DNA of 6,520 bases from Rhodospirillaceae bacterium (GTDB lineage: Bacteria > Pseudomonadota > Alphaproteobacteria > Rhodospirillales > Magnetovibrionaceae). Of this stretch, positions 1 to 5,418 are shown in pieces. Position 1 is the stretch's first letter. Each line of letters begins with the position of its first letter. The notes under the pieces are model-generated. The model made no database searches. It was not told the DNA's origin and saw only the letters and a program-made list of their open reading frames with translations. The stretch spans positions 1-6,520 of the forward strand of contig JAOUJU010000098.1 in assembly GCA_029883045.1 (NCBI GenBank), given 5' to 3'. The position numbers and the translations under genes are program-made.

Positions 1-771
1 CCCAAGTCCTGCCGCTAGTTTTAATGCTTGGTCCATGTCTTTGCGCTGCGTGGTGCATTTACCACCGGGCTTGAACGTGCCATCAATCATACGCTGGCCG
101 TGCACTTCTAAAATGCGGCTATCGGCAAAACCACCTTGTAATGCTTCGCGCACTTTGGCCGGATCAACCCCCATATGTTTGGCTAATGCCAATGCTTCAG
201 ATACCGCACCAATTGAAAGGCCAACAATTACTTGGTTGGCGGCTTTGGCCACTTGGCCAGAACCAGCCGGGCCAACGTGTGTAGTTTTACCCCCCATTAC
301 ATCAAACAATGGTTGCGCCCGTTTAATGGCATTATCATCACCGCCTGCCATTATTGTTAGCTTTCCATCAAGCGCGCCTATTTCCCCGCCCGATACCGGG
401 GCATCAATCATTTGCCCGCCCTTTGCCGCGACAGCTTGGGCAAAACGTTTTGCTTCGGTTGCCAGCGTTGTGCCCATGTCAATTACTAATGTGTTTTTAT
501 TTACCCCTTCGATGACACCAAATTCACCCAACAACACCGCTTGCACCGCCGGGGTATCGGCTAGCATTAAAATTACAATGTCGGCCCGATCAACAACTTC
601 TAACGGCGATGTGGCAATGCTCATTCCTTCTAACGCCAACTCTTCCGCCACGGATATGGTGCGATTATAAATAACCATTTCAGCACCTGCTTTATGTAGG
701 TTGCGCGCCATGGGTTTGCCCATCAGCCCAAGGCCGATAAAGCCAACCGTTGTTCCGTTTAAAGAGGTCAT
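1..771 (-). CDS. NAD(P)-dependent beta-hydroxyacid dehydrogenase (GarR/GlxR/HIBADH family), C-terminus cut by window edge
   Basis: This is a soluble oxidoreductase of the 3-hydroxyisobutyrate dehydrogenase / tartronate semialdehyde (2-hydroxy-3-oxopropionate) reductase family, which interconverts small beta-hydroxyacids and semialdehydes with NAD(H) or NADP(H). The visible 257 residues hold the Rossmann fold start VGFIGLGLMGKPMARNL (9-25), the substrate-binding loop DAPVSGGEIGA (123-133), the catalytic lysine K176 within GQVAKAANQ (172-180), and the C-terminal-domain motif KDMDQAL (244-250). Family members are usually about 290-300 residues, so roughly 35-40 residues lie beyond position 1. 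The ATG at 771 is supported by an AGGAG ribosome binding site nine bases upstream. It follows the helicase gene by 12 bases on the same strand, so it is probably translated from the same transcript. The GGFADSRIL stretch (213-221) is closest in my memory to GarR/GlxR-like proteins, but substrate cannot be decided from sequence, so I give no symbol. Family assignment is secure; exact reaction is not. Confidence 0.93.
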   Translation of the reverse strand, partial: MTSLNGTTVGFIGLGLMGKPMARNLHKAGAEMVIYNRTISVAEELALEGMSIATSPLEVVDRADIVILMLADTPAVQAVLLGEFGVIEGVNKNTLVIDMGTTLATEAKRFAQAVAAKGGQMIDAPVSGGEIGALDGKLTIMAGGDDNAIKRAQPLFDVMGGKTTHVGPAGSGQVAKAANQVIVGLSIGAVSEALALAKHMGVDPAKVREALQGGFADSRILEVHGQRMIDGTFKPGGKCTTQRKDMDQALKLAAGLG

Positions 772-780
772 ATTTGATTG

Positions 781-785
781 CTCCT
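781..785 (-). promoter_or_regulatory. Ribosome binding site of the dehydrogenase gene, overlapping the helicase stop codon
   Basis: On the minus strand the sequence reads AGGAG, nine bases before the ATG at 771. Its first two bases are also the last two of the helicase TAG stop (784-786). A ribosome finishing the helicase therefore sits on the next gene's initiation site, which favours translational coupling. It is the clearest Shine-Dalgarno site in the window together with that of fetB, and it fixes the dehydrogenase start. Confidence 0.8.
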
Positions 786-3600
786 AATTATTTTCGTTTT
801 GTTCTGATAAAAATATTCTGGTTTCGTTTATCACATCTTTTAACCCCATGCGCTTGACCTCAACCCCGGGGGGGAAAGCGGTGGTCAAGCGGGTTGGCAG
901 GGCGCCATCCAGCATAACAAAAACCCCCCGGTCATCGGCCCGGCGCACCAGCCGCCCGTAGGCTTGTTTTAGTTTAAGCCGGGTCATCATTTCATCATAG
1001 GCCCTGCCGCCAAAATGTTCACGCCTAGCTTTGGCCATTATATCCGGACGCAACCATGGGACGCGGTCAAATACTATCAGACGAAGTGAATCCCCTGGAA
1101 CGTCAATACCATCGCGCACCGCATCGGTTCCCAACAAGCAGGTATTTTGCTCAAGCCTAAAAATATCAATCAACGTACCAACATCAAGCGGGTCAATATG
1201 CTGGGCCAATAAATTAAAGCCGTGTTTGTCTAGCTCGGGGGCGATGCGTTCATAAACCGCACGCAACCTGCTGATGGCGGTAAAAAGCCCAAGCCCACCA
1301 CCGCCAGCGGCTAAAAACAGTTCACGGTACGCACCCGTTACCTGATCAAGGCTGTTTTTATTTACATCGTTGGCAATAAAAACCCGGGTGTGGTTGGCAT
1401 AATCAAACGGTGATGGCTGGCTTACCAATACCGCGGGCATACTTAAATGGCTAGCCCCGGTTCGTGCCATGGCCGGTTCCCAGTTACCTTCATCGCGCAA
1501 TGTAGCAGACGTTACCAGCACCCCTTCGGCGGTTTGTTTAAGCGCATCGGCTAATGGTTTGGTCGGGTCAACCCAATGACGATTAAAGGAAACATCAAAT
1601 TCGCGCCCACGGCTGCGTTCAACACTGAACCAGTCAACGAAATCTGATTTTTTTTCAATCGGCTGAACTGAGACTTCATTTATCAAAACACCCAACATTG
1701 ATCGCCATGCGCAAAGCGGGATTATTACCCGGCGCTCAATACTGCTAATCACCCCTTCAATTCGGGCGCGCGCACCACTATCCAAATCGGCCGCATCATC
1801 ATCCAATTTTTGCGCCAATATTTTGCAAAGGTTTTTGGCCGGTTTTTCGATATCTTTTAATTCACCATCAAGGCGTTTTGCTGCTTCGTTCATGCCATCA
1901 GCAATTGGATGGGTCGGACATTCAAGCGAATAGGCCCCCCGGCCGGTATCTTTATCGCGGGAATACACTTGGGCGCGAATTAATTTTAATAATTCTTCCG
2001 TCGGCCCCTGAACCGCGCCATCATTTAGGCGCGTACGCCAACCGGGGCCGGGCAATATGCTTGCCCCGCGCCGTAGCGCATCAACACTTTGAGAAAGTTT
2101 TTCATCATCAACCGTCCAATCTTCGAGTCTAGTTTTAATGCCACGCGAACGTGAACGGGCACCAGCTTCGGCCCCCATTATCCACCGCCTAAGGTCAGCC
2201 GTTTCATAGCCTGACAATTGTGCGGAAAATGCACTATCGGCGGCATCAAATAAATGATGGCCTTCGTCAAAAACATAACGCGTTGGCAAGCCGCCTTCGC
2301 CTGCGGCCGGGCTTGCGCCATTGGCGCCCAACATGGCGCGCACCATAACCAACGCATGATTGGCAATCACCAAACGCGCGCGCACCGCGCGGCGTTGCGA
2401 ATGTTCGATAAAGCATTTTTTATAATGCGCACATCCTGAATAAAGGCATTCACCCCGGGTGTCGGTTAAATCAATACTAAGGGAACGGCCCAACAACCCT
2501 TCTAGCCACGCCGGAAAATCACCCCCGACCATATCGCCGTCGCGCGAAGCCATGGCCCAACGCGCAATAAGCCCCAAGGCAATATTATCAACTGGGCGGG
2601 CGCGGGCGCGGGCGTAGGCTTCTTCAAAATTAAGGATGCAAAAATAATTTTCCCGCCCTTTGCGAATGACGGCTAATTTATTTTTTTGTTCTGGATCAGG
2701 ATAAAGCCGGTCAAGCTCGCCATCTAGTTGGCGTTGCAAGTTGCGGGTGTAGGTGCTTATCCATACACATCCTTCATTTTTTTCTGCCCACACACTGGCG
2801 GGTGCAATGTATCCTAATGTTTTGCCAACCCCGGTGCCAGCTTCGGCCAAAACAAAAATTGGTTCATCCATGTTATTGCAAGCATCGAATGCTGCGGTAA
2901 TTCCAGCGGTGAAGGCTTGTTGTTCTTTGCGTTTTTCCGATGCACTGCCCGAAAGCAAGGCTTTCAAACGTGAACGGGCTTCATCTGGGCTTACGGGAAA
3001 GTCGGTTGCCTTGGGCGGGGGTGGGCGATCCTCCCATTCGGGTAATGTATCCCAGATACGCAATCCGCTAGTTTGTTTTTTTGTGGATTCTTTTTTCCCT
3101 GCCCCAAGTGCCGCCAACACAACATCGGCCCAAATCCACCCACCCTTTTGCATGGCCTGGGCTATTGGGGCGCAGGTTGCGTACATAAATGGTGCGTCCG
3201 TTGCAAGCTGGTGCAACATGGTTTTTGTAGCACTAAACAAAACCATGGCCTCGTCCTCGTGGCCGCTGGGCGGGGTAAGGTTTAATGCCTCGGCCAGACC
3301 TTTAGGCGTTGGCACCGCAAACCATGCTGGGCGGGCAAAGGCAAAAAGTTCCAATAAATCAAAGGCGGCGAAACCATCTAGCCCCAACCTTTTGGCCACA
3401 CTAGGCCCATGGCAAACCAACGGCGGGGGCCCGGAATTTATGCGTTTTTTAGCTTCATTAAAGGAAATTGTTTCAATTTCCCCATCCATACTGACCACAT
3501 AGGCCGCGCGAACGCCCGTGACCAAGGCAAAGGTTTCTGGCATTAAAACGCCAGTTGGTTTTGGGCTGGGTTTTATGGTGGGATTGGGGGATTCGCTCAT
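784..3600 (-). CDS. dinG: ATP-dependent DNA helicase, DinG/XPD-type with 4Fe-4S cluster
   Basis: A cytoplasmic superfamily 2, 5'-3' DNA helicase of the DinG/YoaA/XPD group, which unwinds structures such as forks, D-loops and R-loops during repair. Numbering from the ATG at 3600 (938 residues): Walker A AEAGTGVGKT (252-261); motif Ia STYTRNLQRQL (282-292); four cluster cysteines C321, C385, C390, C396, where the last three keep the C-x4-C-x5-C spacing of E. coli DinG; motif II DEGH (445-448); motif III TSATL (697-701); the SPFDY family motif (730-734); motif V TDAVRDGIDVPGD (825-837); motif VI QAYGRLVRR (879-887). E. coli DinG has 716 residues; the excess here is mostly an N-terminal region of about 235 residues before Walker A, which looks like a degenerate DEDDh-exonuclease domain (see findings). 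An in-frame TTG at 3648 would add 16 residues, but they look non-conserved, and the ATG is preferred although it lacks a good ribosome binding site. It is divergent from fetA and upstream of the dehydrogenase gene. Family is certain; DinG versus YoaA-like orthology is not. Confidence 0.93.
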   Translation of the reverse strand: MSESPNPTIKPSPKPTGVLMPETFALVTGVRAAYVVSMDGEIETISFNEAKKRINSGPPPLVCHGPSVAKRLGLDGFAAFDLLELFAFARPAWFAVPTPKGLAEALNLTPPSGHEDEAMVLFSATKTMLHQLATDAPFMYATCAPIAQAMQKGGWIWADVVLAALGAGKKESTKKQTSGLRIWDTLPEWEDRPPPPKATDFPVSPDEARSRLKALLSGSASEKRKEQQAFTAGITAAFDACNNMDEPIFVLAEAGTGVGKTLGYIAPASVWAEKNEGCVWISTYTRNLQRQLDGELDRLYPDPEQKNKLAVIRKGRENYFCILNFEEAYARARARPVDNIALGLIARWAMASRDGDMVGGDFPAWLEGLLGRSLSIDLTDTRGECLYSGCAHYKKCFIEHSQRRAVRARLVIANHALVMVRAMLGANGASPAAGEGGLPTRYVFDEGHHLFDAADSAFSAQLSGYETADLRRWIMGAEAGARSRSRGIKTRLEDWTVDDEKLSQSVDALRRGASILPGPGWRTRLNDGAVQGPTEELLKLIRAQVYSRDKDTGRGAYSLECPTHPIADGMNEAAKRLDGELKDIEKPAKNLCKILAQKLDDDAADLDSGARARIEGVISSIERRVIIPLCAWRSMLGVLINEVSVQPIEKKSDFVDWFSVERSRGREFDVSFNRHWVDPTKPLADALKQTAEGVLVTSATLRDEGNWEPAMARTGASHLSMPAVLVSQPSPFDYANHTRVFIANDVNKNSLDQVTGAYRELFLAAGGGGLGLFTAISRLRAVYERIAPELDKHGFNLLAQHIDPLDVGTLIDIFRLEQNTCLLGTDAVRDGIDVPGDSLRLIVFDRVPWLRPDIMAKARREHFGGRAYDEMMTRLKLKQAYGRLVRRADDRGVFVMLDGALPTRLTTAFPPGVEVKRMGLKDVINETRIFLSEQNENN

Positions 3601-3606
3601 GGTTTT

Positions 3607-3635
3607 AGTATAACCCCACCCTTCCCTGTCGCCAC
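3607..3635 (-). promoter_or_regulatory. Candidate promoter for the helicase gene, possibly leaderless
   Basis: On the minus strand, TATACT (3612-3607) matches five of six bases of the sigma-70 -10 consensus. It is preceded after 17 bases by GTGGCG (3635-3630), a weak -35 with three matches. A start seven bases downstream of the -10 would fall on base 3600, the A of the helicase ATG. This fits the absence of a well-placed Shine-Dalgarno sequence before that ATG. The -10 is good and the -35 poor, so this is a prediction only. Confidence 0.4.
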
Positions 3636-3657
3636 CAGCGAATAGCAATGCTATTGA
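3629..3657 (+). promoter_or_regulatory. Weak candidate promoter for fetAB
   Basis: On the plus strand TCGCCA (3629-3634, four of six -35 matches) is followed after 17 bases by TATTGA (3652-3657, three of six -10 matches), with an extended-10 TG at 3649-3650. Initiation seven or eight bases downstream would fall at 3664-3665, at the fetA ATG. The -35 overlaps the putative -35 of the opposite promoter. The hexamers are poor, so the main support is geometry and lack of any other space for a promoter. Confidence 0.25.
3641..3655. repeat. Perfect 7-1-7 inverted repeat in the divergent intergenic region, candidate operator
   Basis: The sequence AATAGCA-A-TGCTATT is a perfect 15-base inverted repeat with a one-base centre, lying nine bases before the fetA ATG and 40 bases upstream of the helicase ATG. 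A second, overlapping palindrome CAAT-GCT-ATTG occupies 3646-3656. It covers the predicted spacer and -10 of the fetA promoter, a typical place for a repressor to bind. It has no T-rich tail, so it is not a good terminator. The 7-1-7 spacing is like that of Fur-type boxes, but the bases do not match any operator I recognise. The repeat is certain; the operator role is inference. Confidence 0.5.
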
Positions 3658-3664
3658 TTATTTC

Positions 3665-4315
3665 ATGACCAACCAAACCACCCAATCCGGACTTAGGCTT
3701 AAAGGCATTACCCGCCTTGGTCTTGGCCCCATAGACCTAAACCTAGCGTCTGGGCAAATAACCGCACTGATGGGCCCATCGGGTGCGGGCAAAACCATGT
3801 TGTTGCGTGCTATTGCCGACCTAGACCCGGCCCAAGGGAACGCATTTATCAATGGTCAAGACCGCAATGAAATTGCACCAACGCGGTGGCGCAAGCGGGT
3901 GGTTTATGTTCCGGCTATAACAGGGTGGTGGGATGAAAAAATTCGCCCCCATTTTGTGGGTGCAGATAAAAATACCACCAAACAAATTTTGCACGCGCTA
4001 GGGTTGGAAAGCACCGCATTGGATTGGGACGTTGCACATATTTCAACCGGGGAAAAACAACGCTTAGGGTTAGCCCGGGCGCTGGTCAATGCAATGATTG
4101 ATGCAACCGCACCCGAAGTTTTATTGTTGGATGAACCGACGTCGGGCCTTGATGAACAAAACCGCGACATGGCGGAAAAACTTATTTTAAAACAAGCCCA
4201 AAACGGTGCGACAATTTTAATGGTTACCCACGACCGCGCCCAAGCAGTGCGCATGGGTGCAAAAATATTAAACATTAATTCCGGAAAAATTAGTACAAGC
4301 GAGGTAGCGCCATGA
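3665..4315 (+). CDS. fetA: FetA-like ABC transporter ATP-binding subunit (iron export)
   Basis: A 216-residue cytoplasmic ATPase that would power the membrane partner encoded directly downstream. E. coli FetAB (YbbL-YbbM) is reported to export iron and to help under peroxide stress; the pairing with a clear FetB is the main reason for this name. Visible motifs: Walker A GPSGAGKT (37-44), signature STGEKQ (127-132, degenerate relative to LSGGQ), Walker B LLLLDEP ending at D156-E157-P158, D-loop SGLDE (160-164), and switch histidine H189 in VTHD. The Q-loop region reads VVYVPAITGWWDEK (79-92): the usual glutamine position appears to hold alanine. The ATG at 3665 has no Shine-Dalgarno sequence, which fits a leaderless or near-leaderless message. 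The last four bases overlap fetB. Substrate is inferred from family; relatives have also been linked to other metals. Confidence 0.88.
   Translation: MTNQTTQSGLRLKGITRLGLGPIDLNLASGQITALMGPSGAGKTMLLRAIADLDPAQGNAFINGQDRNEIAPTRWRKRVVYVPAITGWWDEKIRPHFVGADKNTTKQILHALGLESTALDWDVAHISTGEKQRLGLARALVNAMIDATAPEVLLLDEPTSGLDEQNRDMAEKLILKQAQNGATILMVTHDRAQAVRMGAKILNINSGKISTSEVAP
4301..4315 (+). promoter_or_regulatory. fetB ribosome binding site and ATGA start-stop overlap
   Basis: GAGG at 4301-4304, inside the end of fetA, stands seven bases before the fetB ATG at 4312. The ATG overlaps the fetA TGA stop as ATGA (4312-4315). This arrangement allows reinitiation by the same ribosomes and helps keep ATPase and permease in balance. 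It fixes the fetB start. Confidence 0.8.
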
Positions 4316-5109
4316 CCGGGGTTTATATTGCGCTTAGCTATTTTGATTTAATAATTGTTTCCACACTTTTATTATTGGCGGGAATGATTTCAATTTGGCA
4401 ACGTTTAGGGGTTGAGCGCGCGCTTGGTATTGCAGCCCTTCGCACCGTTATTCAATTGGTGCTTATCGGTTATGTTTTAAAAATATTGTTCGCCATGACA
4501 TCACCGTTATGGACCGCCATCGCCGCCGTAATAATGGTTGCCTTGGCCGGACGTGAAGCAACCGCACGCCAACAAACCCGTCTTAATGGCGGGTGGAGTT
4601 ACGCAATTGCCACATCAAGCCTTATGATGGGGGCAACTTTGGTAACGGCCGTGGCGTTGGTTGCGGTCATTCGCCCCGAACCATGGTTTGATCCACGTTT
4701 TGCCCTGCCGCTTTTGGGAATGATGTTGGGCAATACTTTAAACGGTGTGGCGGTCGGGATGGAACGCCTTATCAGCACAATAAAGCGTGAAAAAATTGCC
4801 ATTGAGGCACGGTTGCTATTGGGCCATTCCCGCGTTGATGCCATGCGCGATTACGTGCGTGAAAGTTCACGCGCCGGATTAATGCACATAATAAATGCCA
4901 TGTCTGCGGCTGGGATAATTTCCCTTCCCGGCATGATGACCGGGCAAATATTGGCAGGCGTCAGCCCGACCGAGGCGGTAAAATATCAAATAATGATTAT
5001 GTTTTTATTGGCAGGGGCCACCGCCATTGGGGTTTTATTGGCAACCACCCTGACCGCAAGGCGCCTAAGCGATGAACGCGAACGCCTGCGCCTTGACCGT
5101 ATGAATTAA
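4312..5109 (+). CDS. fetB: FetB-like ABC transporter permease (UPF0014 family, iron export)
   Basis: A 265-residue inner-membrane protein, close to the usual length of UPF0014/YbbM proteins. Hydrophobic segments are seen at about 11-30, 37-60, 64-80, 98-120, 131-150 and 223-248, with a weaker one near 190-207. Two stretches are diagnostic of the family: GMMLGNTLNGVAVGMERL (136-153) and LPGMMTGQILAGVSP (205-219), followed by EAVKYQIMIMF (221-231). The soluble-looking loop KREKIAIEARLLLGHSR (158-174), with its conserved E-A-x-L-x-L-G pattern, is a likely contact with the ATPase. The charged C-terminal tail (250-265) is short. Together with fetA it forms a two-gene operon. Iron export is the known role of the E. 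coli homologue; the substrate here is inferred. The gene ends only nine bases from the stop of the converging small membrane gene, with no evident terminator between. Confidence 0.93.
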   Translation: MTGVYIALSYFDLIIVSTLLLLAGMISIWQRLGVERALGIAALRTVIQLVLIGYVLKILFAMTSPLWTAIAAVIMVALAGREATARQQTRLNGGWSYAIATSSLMMGATLVTAVALVAVIRPEPWFDPRFALPLLGMMLGNTLNGVAVGMERLISTIKREKIAIEARLLLGHSRVDAMRDYVRESSRAGLMHIINAMSAAGIISLPGMMTGQILAGVSPTEAVKYQIMIMFLLAGATAIGVLLATTLTARRLSDERERLRLDRMN

Positions 5110-5118
5110 ATTTAACAT

Positions 5119-5409
5119 TCAAGAAAAAATCTTTTTAAAACGCGCCCGCAACCAACGCTCGGCGTCATCAATCCCTTTTTTTGCGGTGGGAAAACGCCTA
5201 CCCAATTGTTGACGCAAAAGCCGGGCCCGGGGCCAAGTAAGCGAAAGCAAAAATAATCCCACCAGCAAAAATAAAACGCCTTGCAAGATGGGTAAAAACA
5301 ACCCGGCCACACCCAACACCACAAACCCCCAACCCAAAATCATAAGTATTTTATGATTTGCGCGTTTTTTGCGCGGTGGGCGTAGGCGTTTTGGTGGAAG
5401 TTTTATCAT
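5119..5409 (-). CDS. Small two-helix membrane protein, PGPGW/DUF454-like, function unknown
   Basis: A 96-residue protein from the ATG at 5409; an in-frame TTG at 5415 would add two residues but lies too close to the upstream stop to be preferred. It begins with a very basic segment (KLPPKRLRPPRKKR, residues 3-16 from the ATG), then has a tight hydrophobic hairpin: helix one about 21-39, a turn at FLPILQG (38-44), helix two about 45-58. A basic, amphipathic tail follows (WPRARLLRQQLGRRFP at 59-74), ending in FKKIFS. The pattern resembles small PGPGW or DUF454 membrane proteins, though the PGPGW turn itself is replaced by PILQG, so I treat the family as tentative. Positive charge on both ends suggests both termini face the cytoplasm. 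It starts nine bases after the metH stop and is probably co-transcribed with it. The ribosome binding site is weak. No function can be assigned. Confidence 0.75.
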   Translation of the reverse strand: MIKLPPKRLRPPRKKRANHKILMILGWGFVVLGVAGLFLPILQGVLFLLVGLFLLSLTWPRARLLRQQLGRRFPTAKKGIDDAERWLRARFKKIFS

Positions 5410-5418
5410 TTTCAAATC

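Noticed and set aside
35..670. A 211-codon open frame on the plus strand at the left edge
   Set aside because: It lies wholly antisense to the dehydrogenase, whose Rossmann, substrate and catalytic-lysine motifs are intact on the minus strand.
2753..3502. A 249-codon open frame on the plus strand opposite the helicase N-terminal region
   Set aside because: It is antisense to a strongly supported helicase gene, its translation is low-complexity Ser/Ala/Pro-rich with no recognisable motif, and it is explained by the codon use of the real gene.
3601..3648. Helicase start at the TTG at 3648 (16 extra residues)
   Set aside because: The added peptide looks arbitrary, a rare start codon would be needed, no ribosome binding site precedes it, and it would use up most of the only promoter space. 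The ATG at 3600 is more plausible, though not proven.
5115..5140. AAGAAAAAATCTT followed by T-run, a possible terminator for the converging genes
   Set aside because: The stem would have only about four A-T-rich pairs, and part of it codes for the FKKIFS end of the small membrane protein. It is too weak for an intrinsic terminator.
784..5409. A defence or mobile-element system built around the DinG-like helicase and neighbouring membrane genes
   Set aside because: All neighbours have ordinary housekeeping or transport assignments, there are no nucleases, integrases, direct repeats or Cas genes, and CRISPR type IV DinG proteins occur with Csf genes that are absent here.
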